Source: Roseiarcus sp963764955 (GTDB taxonomy: Bacteria > Pseudomonadota > Alphaproteobacteria > Rhizobiales > Beijerinckiaceae). Taken from it: DNA of 64,000 nt. Position 1 is the stretch's first letter; every line of letters starts with the position of its first letter. Under the pieces are notes generated by a model. The model was not told where the DNA came from, made no database searches, and saw only the letters and a program-made list of their open reading frames with translations. Shown in pieces: positions 17,250 through 28,896 of the stretch. The translations under genes were made by a program, and so were the position numbers. Location of the stretch: assembly GCA_963764955.1 (NCBI GenBank), contig CAVXVE010000052.1:62001-126000 (forward strand), read 5' to 3'.

Positions 17250-17306
17250 CTCTTGACCGCAATCGTTATATGCGAGAGAGTACAAAAATTGCAAAGGAGG
17301 GTTCCG

Positions 17307-17954
17307 ATGGAGCTTTATTTCGCCCCCCTCGCCTGCTCGATGTCGGCTCGGATCGCGCTCAATGAAGCCGGCGCCACCGTCAAGCTCGTCGAGGTCGACA
17401 CTCACGCGGGGCGCATCCCCGCGACCGGCGAGGATTATCGCGCCATCAATCCGCTCGGCTATGTGCCGGCGCTGCGGCTCGACGACGGAACGGTGCTGAC
17501 CGAGAACGCCGCGATCTTGCAATATATCGCCGACCAATATCCGCAGGCCCAGCTTGCGCCGCCGCCTTCGGATCGCGTCGGGCGCGCGAAGCTTCGCCAA
17601 TGGTTGAGCTTCATCAGCGCCGAACTGCATAAGGGTCTCATGACGCCGCTGCTCGGCGACAAGACGCCGCACGAGGTGAAAGTGTGGGCGTTAGGCAAAT
17701 ACGCCCCGCGCTTGGCCTATCTCGACGCCAAGTTGAAGGACCGGGAATTCCTGCTCGACCGCTTCAGCGTCGCGGACGGCTATCTGACCACGGTGCTCAA
17801 CTGGACGCGCGCGACGCCAGAGATCGACCTCTCCGCTTACCCCAACGTGAAAGCCTATCTCGAGCGGATGCGCGCGAGGCCCAGCGTCGCCGCCGCTTTG
17901 GCGACGGAGATTCCGTTGTTTCACGCCGAAGTCGCGCGGCGCAAAGCGGCTTAA
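17307..17954 (+). CDS. Glutathione S-transferase
   Basis: This 215-residue cytosolic GST starts MELYFAPLACSMSARIALNE. The N-terminal thioredoxin-like domain (1-80) carries the cis-Pro/Ser glutathione-binding segment DDGTVLTENAAILQYIADQ, and a helical C-terminal domain (90-205) follows. The CSMS segment resembles the beta class, where a cysteine contacts glutathione. A strong AAAGGAGG ribosome binding site precedes the ATG. It is divergent from a TetR regulator and likely induced by an electrophile that releases it. Confidence 0.93.
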   Translation: MELYFAPLACSMSARIALNEAGATVKLVEVDTHAGRIPATGEDYRAINPLGYVPALRLDDGTVLTENAAILQYIADQYPQAQLAPPPSDRVGRAKLRQWLSFISAELHKGLMTPLLGDKTPHEVKVWALGKYAPRLAYLDAKLKDREFLLDRFSVADGYLTTVLNWTRATPEIDLSAYPNVKAYLERMRARPSVAAALATEIPLFHAEVARRKAA

Positions 17955-17993
17955 GTGGGCCTCCGGAACGCCCGGCCCGCGCATGCCAAAAAG

Positions 17994-18084
17994 GAAGGGC
18001 CGCCTGCCGGCCCCTCCAAACATCCTCCGAACCGACGGATCAGGCGCGGTTTTGCGTTCTCCCGCTGGCCTTCCCCCAGCCGCT
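17994..18084 (-). pseudogene. Possible 3' relic of a PEP-CTERM gene
   Basis: Read on the minus strand, the bases before a TGA at 18042-18040 encode ...SGWGKASGRTQNRA, which resembles the basic tail after a PEP-CTERM helix. The context CGGATCAGGC and the following GGGGCCGG...GGCCCTT stem-loop match the same positions behind the PEP-CTERM gene at 20097. Upstream of this the coding similarity stops. This is an inference from short similarity. Confidence 0.35.
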
Positions 18085-18118
18085 TCGACTCAATCCAAGC
18101 GCAGAAACCTCCAAGGTT

Positions 18119-18175
18119 CAAGATGAAGCAACCCTAACTCCTAAAAAAGCACAGAAATGTGGATGCTTTTTTGTC
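18119..18175. repeat. About 57-bp direct repeat with hairpin, copy 1
   Basis: The unit starts CAAGATGAAGC and ends TTTTTTGTC. AAAAAAGCA and TGCTTTTTT can pair as a 9-bp stem around a loop containing CACAGAAATGTG. Copy 2 is at 18187-18242. Confidence 0.75.
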
Positions 18176-18186
18176 TAGGCCAAAAG

Positions 18187-18242
18187 CAAGATAAAGCGAC
18201 AATAACTCGCAAAAAGCACAGAAATGTGGATATGTTTTTGTC
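18187..18242. repeat. About 57-bp direct repeat with hairpin, copy 2
   Basis: This copy repeats 18119-18175 after 68 bp with about ten differences. GCACAGAAATGTGGAT is identical in both and contains a CACA-GAAA-TGTG stem with a GNRA-type tetraloop. Confidence 0.75.
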
Positions 18243-18759
18243 AGTTGCAAGCGCGGCCTGTTCGGTAGAAGAGACGTCTGGTCACTCTCAGGCGGGGAAC
18301 TATACTAATGTTGGCTGGAAATATTTTGAATATTCTATCTATTCTCAATATTCTACTGTGGAGCAGGCGCTCAATGATCAAGGGACGGGGGGTCGTCAAA
18401 CACTCGAGGCGCTCCGGGGCTTAACTGCAACTTCCAGGTGCGGTTAACAGTGCGCAGCGCAGCGCGCGCGGCTCGATTTGTAGTGCGGCGTGGCGGCGGA
18501 TGGCCCTGGCACTCCGGAATCTGACGCCTGCTTTCCCGATTTCGCTCAATTTCGTCGAACTTCCCTAACCCGTAGTTCGAATCTCCTCCGTATGGTGAAG
18601 CAGATCCATCGCGGAAGAGAAGACTAGTGTTATCGTCTAGTCTTTAAACTTGGCGCTCGTCATAGTACAGCGAGAACAATCTAAGCAATTTGTGAACGTT
18701 ATTGGAAACTTCTAGCTGATCAAGACTGAGCGTTCAAGTTATGGCAAGGGAATAACGGC

Positions 18760-19968
18760 ATGTCTAATTCGAGTTTTGTTTCCAAGCCGAGTCCGTACCT
18801 GAATCCACAAAAATATGAGCCGCCATCGCTTGACGATCCGTGGCTATCCGATGGTCTAAACGAGTATCATGGCGCGCCGACGAACCCTAGTTGGGCCTCT
18901 TCCACCTTCCCCCACGACCCGTTTTTCAATTCAAATTTCGAACTGCTCAACCCGACAGCGCATTCATCAGGCGGTAACCCACTCATCCTGATGAGCGACG
19001 ACGGGCCTGTTTCGACGATGTTCGGCGGGTCGGCGAGCAAAAAGGGCGGACATTCGCCATCACCGCCAAGTCCGAGCCCGTCGCCTTCGCCAACCCCTTC
19101 TCCGACCAATTCGACGCTGGTCGGCTCGGTCGGCGGGCTTGAGATCAATCTCGTCTGGGACACAAGCGTCAGCAGCGCGCCGTCCGGCTTCAAGTCGGCC
19201 GCGATCGCCGCCGCGACCGAATATACGACGATGTTCTCCAACCCCGAAACGATCACCATCGACGTCGGCTACGGCGAGGTCGGCGGATCCGCGATCGATT
19301 CTGGCGATCTGGCGCAGAGCCTGTTCTATGGGACCTATGAGACCTACGCGTCAGTGCGCTCGGCGCTGCTTGGCGATGCCGGTTCCTCCAGCTACCAGGC
19401 GCTAGCGGATTCGACTCTCGGGTCGACCGACCCAACCAACGGCGGAAAGTTCTTCGTGTCGACGGCGGAAGCCAAGGCGCTTGGCCAAATGACCGGAACT
19501 GGACTTGATGGGGCCGTCGGTCTGTCCAGCGCCTATTCCTTCGACTACAACGCGCCGACCACTCCAGTCGCTTCCGGCCAGTATGACGCCATCGGGGCGC
19601 TGGAACACGAAATCAGCGAAGTGATGGGGCGCTTCGGCTCGGTCGGCGCGGAGGTCGGCTCAGGCGTGTATACGCCGCTCGATCTCTTCCGCTACACGAG
19701 CTCTGGAGTGCGCGATCTGACCGTCGGTCCGGCGTCGCCTTACTTCTCGATCAACAACGGCGCGACGAACCTCGGCACATACAACAATCCCGCAAGCGGA
19801 GGCGACGCATCAGACTGGGTGAGGACCTTGGCCGGCGATTCTTATGGATCGGGCTATTCGGGCCGCACCGCCGCCGTCTCCCCCACCGATCTCGTCGAAG
19901 ATTCGGTGCTGGGCTACAAGTTCACGACCGCGGGACTGGCGGCGACGCAAAACCTCGGCCTCGCCTAG
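18760..19968 (+). CDS. Putative metalloprotease-like exported protein
   Basis: This 402-residue protein has no classical N-terminal signal. A Ser/Pro linker (SPSPPSPSPSPSPTPSP, about 98-114) leads into a beta-rich domain with NLVWDTSVSSAPSGFKSAAI and a zinc-site-like ALEHEISEVMGRFGSVG near residue 285. HEISEVMGR resembles the metzincin-like site of a rhizobial metalloprotease family (I recall NF038122, not checked), with the third histidine replaced. Downstream PLDLFRYTSSGVRDL fits the same family. An AAGGGA ribosome binding site supports ATG 18760. A type I-like or unconventional export route is possible. A PEP-CTERM gene lies convergent behind it. Confidence 0.7.
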   Translation: MSNSSFVSKPSPYLNPQKYEPPSLDDPWLSDGLNEYHGAPTNPSWASSTFPHDPFFNSNFELLNPTAHSSGGNPLILMSDDGPVSTMFGGSASKKGGHSPSPPSPSPSPSPTPSPTNSTLVGSVGGLEINLVWDTSVSSAPSGFKSAAIAAATEYTTMFSNPETITIDVGYGEVGGSAIDSGDLAQSLFYGTYETYASVRSALLGDAGSSSYQALADSTLGSTDPTNGGKFFVSTAEAKALGQMTGTGLDGAVGLSSAYSFDYNAPTTPVASGQYDAIGALEHEISEVMGRFGSVGAEVGSGVYTPLDLFRYTSSGVRDLTVGPASPYFSINNGATNLGTYNNPASGGDASDWVRTLAGDSYGSGYSGRTAAVSPTDLVEDSVLGYKFTTAGLAATQNLGLA

Positions 19969-20048
19969 ACGGGGCCTGCTCGCTTCTAAAGTGATCGTGC
20001 TCCATCGGCTCGCGCTGCCGGCCCAGACAGCGGCGCTCCCGAAAACGA

Positions 20049-20074
20049 GGAGGGCCGCCAAGCGGCGGCCCTCC
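20049..20074 (-). terminator. Strong hairpin terminator between convergent genes
   Basis: GGAGGGCCGCC and GGCGGCCCTCC make a perfect 11-bp stem with a four-base loop. On the minus strand it is followed by TCGTTTTC, so it best serves the PEP-CTERM gene at 20097. Confidence 0.65.
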
Positions 20075-20096
20075 AAACGTTCTACGATCCACCGGA

Positions 20097-20525
20097 TCAG
20101 GCGGCCGTGAAGGCCGTCCGCGCGGTCTTCGCCTTCCGGTAGCCAGCAAAGCCGAGGCCTGCGAAGCCAATGAGCAGCATCGCCCAGGTCGATGGCTCGG
20201 GTACGGTGCCGCCGCCGCCGCCGCCGCCCCTTGTGCTCCCTGGACTGCCAGTTTCAAAAATAGCGCCGCTGTTGGCGGTCGCCTGAAAATCGGGGGCGAC
20301 GGCCGTACCCTCGTTAAAGAAGCCGACAATGTAAGAAGCTTGAGGGAGGACTCCCGAAATGATGCTTTCCAGGGGGCTCACGTTGGGGTTGCTGGGGCCC
20401 TGAAGCGTTGTGGTTCCGAGGTCGACTTGGTAGACGAAGAACCCGGTGGCGCCGGGATCGAGGGCCTGAGTGGAAGGAAGATAGTAGAGGCCGAGCGCGA
20501 CTTGTCGATCAGCCCGCTCGTCCAT
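20097..20525 (-). CDS. PEP-CTERM-sorted protein, N-terminus apparently missing
   Basis: This 142-residue reading frame ends in a full PEP-CTERM sorting signal: VPEPSTWAMLLIGFAGLGFA followed by a basic GYRKAKTART tail. A Gly-rich spacer precedes it. The signal targets exported proteins to an exosortase for processing at the envelope. The first residues (MDERADRQVALGLYYLPST) are not a signal peptide, and no in-frame signal is seen upstream, so the gene is 5'-truncated or frame-broken. No exosortase gene is in the window. Confidence 0.7.
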   Translation of the reverse strand: MDERADRQVALGLYYLPSTQALDPGATGFFVYQVDLGTTTLQGPSNPNVSPLESIISGVLPQASYIVGFFNEGTAVAPDFQATANSGAIFETGSPGSTRGGGGGGGTVPEPSTWAMLLIGFAGLGFAGYRKAKTARTAFTAA

Positions 20526-20635
20526 GCCTCGCGTTGATCGTTACTGGACGCAGGCGCAATCGATGTGACATTCTGATCGGATATAGCAATCTCCAATCAG
20601 CTCAAATCCATCAACTCCAACCCGGGAGGGTGTCC

Positions 20636-22139
20636 ATGAACATCGCCATCACCAAACCGAAGCTTGGCAAAGACTCGAAGGCGTTTCTGGCCAAGAAGCA
20701 TCACATGCTGATCGACGGGAAATGGGTCGAGGCCAAGAGCGGCAAGACCTTCGAGGTCGAGGATCCGGCGACGCAGGAAATCATCGCGCACGTCCCGGCG
20801 GGCGACAAAGCGGACATCGACCTTGCGGTGAAGGCGGCGCGCAAGGCGCTTGAAACCGGCCCCTGGTCGCGCATCTCGCCCGCCGACCGCGCCAAGCTCA
20901 TCTGGCGCCTGGGCGACCTCCTTGAAAAGCACGCCGACGAGTTCGCCGAGATCGAGGCGCTCGACAATGGCAAGCCGGTCACCAATGCGCGCCGCGACGA
21001 TGTCGGCGGCTCGATCGCCATGTTCCGCTACATGGCCGGATGGGCGACGCGCCTTATCGGCGAGACCATTCCGGTGTCGAGCCCCGGCAACTGGCACGCC
21101 TATACGCTGCGCGAGCCGGTTGGCGTCGTCGGGCAGATCATCCCGTGGAACTTCCCGCTCATGATGGCGGCGTGGAAGCTCGCGCCGGCGCTCGCCGCGG
21201 GCTGCACGATCGTGCTCAAGCCCGCGGAGCAGACGCCGCTGTCGGCGCTGCGCTTCGGCGAACTGCTCGCGGAAGCCGGCATACCCGACGGCGTCGTCAA
21301 CATCGTCACCGGCTTCGGCGAGACCGCGGGCGCGGCGCTCGCCAATCATCCTGACGTCGACAAGGTCGCTTTCACCGGCTCGACGGAAGTCGGCAAGCTC
21401 ATCGTCAAGGCCGCGGCCGGCAATCTCAAGCGCGTCTCGCTCGAGCTTGGCGGCAAGTCGCCCGCGATCGTATTTCCCGACGCCGATCTTGAGCATGCGG
21501 CCGGCGGCGTCGCCGACGCCATCTTCTACAACCAGGGCCAATGCTGCACGGCCGGCTCGCGCCTGTTCGCGCACAAATCCGTCTATGACAAGGTGGTCGA
21601 GGGCATGGTCAACCGGGCTCACAAGATCAAGGTCGGCCATGGCCTCGATCCTTCGGTCCAGCTCGGGCCGCTCGTGTCGAAGGAGCAGCACGAGAAGGTC
21701 GCCGGCTATATCGAATCCGGCCGCAAGGAGGGCGCCAAGGTCGAGACCGGCGGCGGCGCTGATCGGCAATCAAGGGTATTTCGTCGAGCCGACCGTTCTG
21801 ACCAAGACCAATCGCGACATGCGGGTGGTCAAGGAGGAGATCTTCGGCCCGGTCGTGTGCGTGCAATCGTTCGACGACGACGACCTCGACCAGGTCGCCA
21901 AATTCGCCAACGACACGGAATATGGTCTGCAGGCGAGCATCTGGACCCGTAATCTGAAGGTCGCGCACACGCTCGCGCGCAAGATCAAGGCCGGCACGAT
22001 CTGCGTCAACAGCCACAATTACGGCGATCCCGCCTGGCCCTTCGGCGGCTTCAAGCAGTCCGGCTGGGGCCGGGAGATGGGCAAGGAAGTGATGGAGCAC
22101 TACACCGAGACGAAGTCGGTGGCGATCAACCTCGGCTAG
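20636..22139 (+). CDS. NAD-dependent aldehyde dehydrogenase, frame broken near 21757
   Basis: This enzyme oxidises an aldehyde to the acid with NAD(P)+. The two parts together give a normal ALDH of about 500 residues: the cofactor region IPWNFPLMMAAWKLAPALAA, the catalytic glutamate in LELGGKSPAIVF, the nucleophilic cysteine in YNQGQCCTAGSR, and the C-terminal NSHNYGDPAWPFGGFKQSG. Near 21757 (GGCGGCGGCGCTG) the frame shifts by one base: the upstream frame continues as nonsense and the GNQGYFVEPTVL segment is in another frame. Everything else is intact. Either a recent pseudogene or a sequencing error. The start is ATG 20636 behind GGGAGGG. Confidence 0.9.
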
Positions 22140-22469
22140 CGCCGAAGCGCGGAGGACGGCCGCCGGGCGAAGCGGCCGTTCTTTAACATCCGTGGATGCG
22201 TGTTGACCTGCTAAGCCAAACCGTCGTGCTAGCCGCTGTTCCAGGCCGAGATGGCGGCCCGGAGGCCCGCCACGCGATCGGCGCCCCGAATGACGTCGCG
22301 GGGGCCAATGAACTTGCCGCCGCCGCCAGTCGTCCAAGTCGCGTCCTTTGCCGGAAGTGAGGCGAGCGAGGCCCTCGTTTTGTGACGACGGATGGCGCGG
22401 AAAGGGCGAAAAGATGTATAACCGACCGACAGCTCGCACGGTCGCTGTGCGCTTGCCCTTGCGAAAAGA
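22140..22469. other. Intergenic, terminator only
   Basis: Beyond the terminator at 22156-22184 I see no gene or repeat here. Short minus-strand readings are not supported by codon pattern or a start signal. Confidence 0.5.
22156..22184 (+). terminator. Rho-independent terminator after aldehyde dehydrogenase
   Basis: ACGGCCGC and GCGGCCGT form an 8-bp stem around CGGGCGAA and are followed by TCTTT. Confidence 0.7.
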
Positions 22470-22664
22470 ATGGGTTCTTCCGAGTTTACCACCTGGGTGG
22501 CGCTCGCCGGCGCCGCAATCGTCGCGGGCCTCGCTGCGATCTATTCGTCTTCGCCCTGGGTGCTGATCCCGGCGGCGCTCATCGGGGGCTACCTCGGCTA
22601 CAAGGGCGAACGGGCGGGCCGGCGCTATCTTGAGCAGCGTCTGGCGCAGAGGCGCTCGAGATAG
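22470..22664 (+). CDS. Small membrane protein
   Basis: This 64-residue protein starts MGSSEFTTWVALAGAAIVAG. It has two hydrophobic segments (about 8-25 and 28-44) ending in a strongly basic tail (RRYLEQRLAQRRSR), which predicts a hairpin in the inner membrane with a cytoplasmic tail. It lies 102 bp upstream of the PRC-barrel gene. Function unknown. Confidence 0.5.
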   Translation: MGSSEFTTWVALAGAAIVAGLAAIYSSSPWVLIPAALIGGYLGYKGERAGRRYLEQRLAQRRSR

Positions 22665-22766
22665 CTCAGAGCGCTGGCCGCCATGTCGCTTCGCGTTACG
22701 CGGCGCCCCGGAACCTTCCAACTCGCTTGGCGTTGAACCTCGGACAACAGCCAAGGAGCTATCCCG

Positions 22767-23147
22767 ATGGACACTGTCCAGGAAACATCGGCCCTTATCG
22801 CCGCGAATAAAGTCGAGGGCACGGATGTCTTCAACACCGGCGGCGACCGGGTGGGCTCGATCCATGACCTGATGATCGACAAGCGAAGTGGTCAGGTCGC
22901 TTACGCAATCATGGCGTTTGGCGGCTTCCTCGGGGTCTGGAATAGCTATCATCCGCTGCCCTGGTCGCTCCTGCATTACAACACGAACCTCGGCGGATAT
23001 GTCGTCGACATCGAGCAGAGTCAGCTCGAAGACGCGCCATCCTATCAGCCCGGGACGGAACCAGCCTGGGGCGACCCCGAATACGAGCGCAGGCTTCACG
23101 ACTACTACGGCGTCAGTCCGCTTCGAGGGCCTGGAGGGCCGCTCTGA
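22767..23147 (+). CDS. PRC-barrel domain protein
   Basis: This 126-residue protein has the PRC-barrel core VEGTDVFNTGGDRVGSIHDL MIDKRSGQ and then YAIMAFGGFLGVWNSYHPLP. PRC barrels occur in RimM and photosynthetic H subunits; stand-alone ones are common stress-linked proteins in alphaproteobacteria. The predicted location is cytoplasmic. A strong terminator follows at 23195. Confidence 0.9.
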   Translation: MDTVQETSALIAANKVEGTDVFNTGGDRVGSIHDLMIDKRSGQVAYAIMAFGGFLGVWNSYHPLPWSLLHYNTNLGGYVVDIEQSQLEDAPSYQPGTEPAWGDPEYERRLHDYYGVSPLRGPGGPL

Positions 23148-23194
23148 CGCATGATCGAGTAGTGAGCCATTGGGGGTTCGCCCGATGGCCAGAC

Positions 23195-23227
23195 AAGGCG
23201 GCGGCTCGCTCCCGCCGCCTTGTTTTT
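23195..23227 (+). terminator. Rho-independent terminator after PRC-barrel gene
   Basis: AAGGCGGCGG and CCGCCGCCTT form a perfect 10-bp stem around CTCGCTC. GTTTTT follows directly. Confidence 0.85.
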
Positions 23228-23360
23228 GCCCGCAGGGCGTGGCGGCGGCTCGCTCGCCGCTTGATTTTTGGGTTCGTTTCGCCAAAACGCCTATTTCACG
23301 TGAAATACATGTTATATTGCACGACCAGCTATGCGCCTGTCGGGCTGGATCGCCGCCCTT

Positions 23361-24026
23361 CTACCGGCGCTCGGCGTCGCCCGGCGCCTCTTTTGGCCGG
23401 TTGGCGGGCCGCAGGTATCGAAGGACAAGGCCCGTCACCTCATCGACGAAGGCGGCGGCCTTTTCGCCGGCAAGGATGTCCGGACGGTGCAGAACGGCGG
23501 AATGCGTCAGCGCTTCCACGGTCGTCACCAGAATGAAGGCCGCAAGCTCAGGATCGGAGACGTCGATCTCGTGGCGATGCGCCTCCAGATAGGCGCGAAA
23601 AAGCCCATTAGCGTTTTGCACGGCTGCATCGACATTTTCGAGCCCGGCGCGGGGGACCTCTTCGTCAAGGATGCGGTGAAGCTTGGGGTCGACGCGGTGA
23701 GCGGCGATGGCGGCCCGGACGAATTCGCGCGCTCCCGCTTCGATCGGGAGCGCGGCGATCCTGAAGTACGTGTCGCGAACCACGCGAGACAATTCCTGCG
23801 CATGGCGCTCGATGACGGCCGCGACCAGCGCTTCCTTGCTCGGGAAATACTGGTAGAGCGAGCCAATGCTGACGCCGGCGACGGACGCAATCCTGTTGGT
23901 GCTCGCCCGTTCGTAACCCTCCTTCGTCAAAACGCGAGCAGTCGCTTCGACAAGGGCGTCGACGGTCGCGCGAGACCTGCTCTGGCAGCCGTCTTTTCTG
24001 GGCTTTGTTTGAGCTCGACGGGCCAT
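23361..24026 (-). CDS. TetR/AcrR-family regulator
   Basis: This 221-residue protein has its HTH at about 20-65 (VEATARVLTKEGYERASTNR and AGVSIGSLYQYFPSKEALVA). The C-terminal half resembles the TetR_C group found with Pfam AcrR-like regulators. I start at ATG 24026 (MARRAQTKPRK); a further ATG at 24065 exists. It is divergent from the membrane methyltransferase gene and may control it. Confidence 0.92.
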   Translation of the reverse strand: MARRAQTKPRKDGCQSRSRATVDALVEATARVLTKEGYERASTNRIASVAGVSIGSLYQYFPSKEALVAAVIERHAQELSRVVRDTYFRIAALPIEAGAREFVRAAIAAHRVDPKLHRILDEEVPRAGLENVDAAVQNANGLFRAYLEAHRHEIDVSDPELAAFILVTTVEALTHSAVLHRPDILAGEKAAAFVDEVTGLVLRYLRPANRPKEAPGDAERR

Positions 24027-24124
24027 TGCCGCGATCTCCGGAATGCGAGTAGAGAAAGCGAGCATTAGCTCATAATCTGTCCTTGCGCTAGCGCCAAGAC
24101 TGGCGACAGCAAGGGACTTCGAAC

Positions 24125-24853
24125 ATGAAATCGCGCGCCCGCTACGGCATCGACGCTCCTGGGTTGTTCCGGGTGAACATCATCCTCGCGGCTCTTCTCG
24201 CATTGGCCGCGACGGTCGGTCTGGCATGGCCCCGACCCAACCCGATTGCGATCTGGTTTTGCGCAGGGGCTTTCATCGTCGCCGGGTTCCTGCTCTTCCT
24301 CGCGATGGTCATGCTGTGGTCGAGCCTCGTCGGCAAGATGCGGGTTCGCGACCGCCTGGTGGCGGCGCTCGCGCTTTCCGGACAGGAATGCGTGCTCGAC
24401 GCGGGATGCGGCCGCGGGCTGGCGCTGATCGCCTGCGCAAAAAAGCTGATCGGAGGGCGGGCCGTCGGCGTCGATCTCTGGGCTGCGAAGGACCTGTCGA
24501 ACAATAACCCCAAAGCGACGCTCGCGAACGCGGCGGCCGAAGGCGTGGCGGACCGGGTCGAAGTGGAGACCGGAGACATTACCAGGCTTCCGTTCCCGGA
24601 CGCGTCATTCGACGCGGTCGTCTCCATCACGACGCTTCACAACATCCCTTCGCGGGATCTTCGCGATCAGGCCTTGAACGAACTCATGCGCGTGCTGAAG
24701 CCCGGCGGCCGCATCGCCATTTTCGACATCCTGCACACATCCCGCTACGCCGAAGTGCTGCAGCGGGCCGGCATGGCGGTTCGGGACATAGGCCACGACC
24801 GTCTTTGGCTTCTATCGGGCCGTTCGCTGCTCGCACAAAAGGCCAGCGCTTAG
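24125..24853 (+). CDS. Membrane-anchored class I SAM-dependent methyltransferase
   Basis: This 242-residue protein has two N-terminal transmembrane segments (about 17-35 and 42-68) followed by a cytoplasmic Rossmann methyltransferase domain. Motif I is VLDAGCGRGLALIACAK, the acidic motif is VGVDLWAAKD, and later motifs are GDITRLPFPDASFDAVVS and LKPGGRIAIFD. The substrate is unknown; the anchor suggests a lipid or quinone. A divergent TetR gene sits 98 bp upstream. Confidence 0.88.
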   Translation: MKSRARYGIDAPGLFRVNIILAALLALAATVGLAWPRPNPIAIWFCAGAFIVAGFLLFLAMVMLWSSLVGKMRVRDRLVAALALSGQECVLDAGCGRGLALIACAKKLIGGRAVGVDLWAAKDLSNNNPKATLANAAAEGVADRVEVETGDITRLPFPDASFDAVVSITTLHNIPSRDLRDQALNELMRVLKPGGRIAIFDILHTSRYAEVLQRAGMAVRDIGHDRLWLLSGRSLLAQKASA

Positions 24854-24903
24854 ACGCTGCCGGAGTGAGCGCGGAAAAGGGCGCCCACACAAATGTGACG
24901 GAT

Positions 24904-27924
<3,021 letters not shown>

Positions 27925-28232
27925 GGCGGCTCCTGAAGGCGACGTTTTCCTTAGCGGCGCGGCGGCGGCGACGCGAATCATTACGCTTGCGCGGGCCTCG
28001 CGCCGATGCTAGAACAAATGTAGAACGAGGGCAAAGGCGCTTCCCGAGCGCCGGGACCCGAGGTTTCGGGTTAATGTAGTCGCGGCGCCGCTTCTTCCCA
28101 AGCGTCCGGCGCGGTCACATGTGGATAAGCGTGAGCCGGCGGAGATTTGGGCGCTCCTGCGCCGCCGCATTCGGCTAAAGCGATAGCGTGAGGACCGCGC
28201 GCCCTTCAATGGGCCGCGGCGAGGAGAGGATC
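27925..28232. promoter_or_regulatory. Divergent uvrA/ssb control region
   Basis: This 308-bp region separates uvrA from ssb and contains the SOS box at 28012-28026. No further gene is seen. Promoters for both genes must lie here; the exact -35/-10 pairs are not clear. Confidence 0.6.
28012..28026. promoter_or_regulatory. LexA-binding SOS box
   Basis: GAAC, seven bases (AAATGTA), GAAC: a perfect match to the alphaproteobacterial LexA operator. It lies between divergent uvrA and ssb, which are standard SOS genes. Confidence 0.85.
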
Positions 28233-28733
28233 ATGGCGGGCAGCGTCAACAAAGTCATTCTGGTCGGAAACCTCGGTAAGGATCCGGAGGTCCGACGGCT
28301 CAATTCCGGCGATCAGGTGGTGAACTTCTCGGTCGCCACTTCCGAGACCTGGCGCGACAAGAATTCGGGCGAGCGCAAGGAGCGCACCGAGTGGCACAAT
28401 GTCGTGATCTTCAACGAGAATCTCGGCAAGGTCGCCGAGCAATATTGCAAGAAGGGCACGAAAGTGTACATCGAGGGCCAGCTGCAGACGCGCAAATGGC
28501 AGGACCAGAGCGGCGCCGACCGCTACACGACCGAGGTGGTGCTGCAGCGCTTCCGCGGCGAATTGCAATTGCTCAACTCGCGCGGCGGCGGGGCCGACCG
28601 CGAGAGCTTCCCGGACGAGGGCGGAAGCCGCTCGTCCAGCTTCAACCGCGCGCCCGCGGGCGAGCGCCGCCCTGCCCTCTCCGGCGGCGGTGGGGCGGGC
28701 GCGGGCCCGATCGACGACGACATTCCGTTCTGA
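28233..28733 (+). CDS. ssb: Single-stranded DNA-binding protein
   Basis: This 166-residue SSB has an OB fold in its first 110 residues (MAGSVNKVILVGNLGKDPEV, with WHNVVIFNENLGKVAEQYCK), a Gly-rich disordered linker, and the acidic tail IDDDIPF that recruits partner proteins. It coats single-stranded DNA in replication and repair. The start is ATG 28233, behind GAGGAGAGG. It is divergent from uvrA across the SOS box. Confidence 0.97.
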   Translation: MAGSVNKVILVGNLGKDPEVRRLNSGDQVVNFSVATSETWRDKNSGERKERTEWHNVVIFNENLGKVAEQYCKKGTKVYIEGQLQTRKWQDQSGADRYTTEVVLQRFRGELQLLNSRGGGADRESFPDEGGSRSSSFNRAPAGERRPALSGGGGAGAGPIDDDIPF

Positions 28734-28736
28734 TCT

Positions 28737-28795
28737 CCCCCTCCCCCTCATGCTGAGCTTGTTGAAGCAGCGGGAGGGCCGGGGGTGAGGGCAAG
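28737..28795. repeat. Possible extragenic repeat after ssb
   Basis: CCCCTCATGCTGAGCTTGTTGAAGC flanked by CCCTCCCC and GGGAGGG/GGGGGTGAGGG resembles common extragenic repeats of related genomes and can form a weak hairpin behind ssb. It is identified by look only. Confidence 0.35.
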
Positions 28796-28896
28796 GCGGA
28801 AGACCTGACTGCGTAGCCGCTCAGAAGTTCAAAGCGGTCGACTTGGGTCGCCGGCTCTCCGCCGAAGCAGCAACGGGAGAGCGAACGGGAGGGCCC

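Larger units (their letters stand above)
17955..18759. other. Gene-free region with gene relic and repeats
   Basis: No intact gene is seen. The region holds a possible PEP-CTERM gene tail on the minus strand with a stem-loop (17994-18084), a pair of about 57-bp direct repeats (18119-18242), an AT-rich patch with AATATT/TATTCT words near 18320-18355, and the upstream region of the metalloprotease-like gene. Confidence 0.6.

Noticed and set aside
20408..20635. N-terminal extension of the aldehyde dehydrogenase
   Set aside because: The extension is antisense to the PEP-CTERM gene and has no family match; ATG 20636 has a good ribosome binding site.
28206..28751. Minus-strand frame opposite ssb
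   Set aside because: Shadow of a clear SSB gene.
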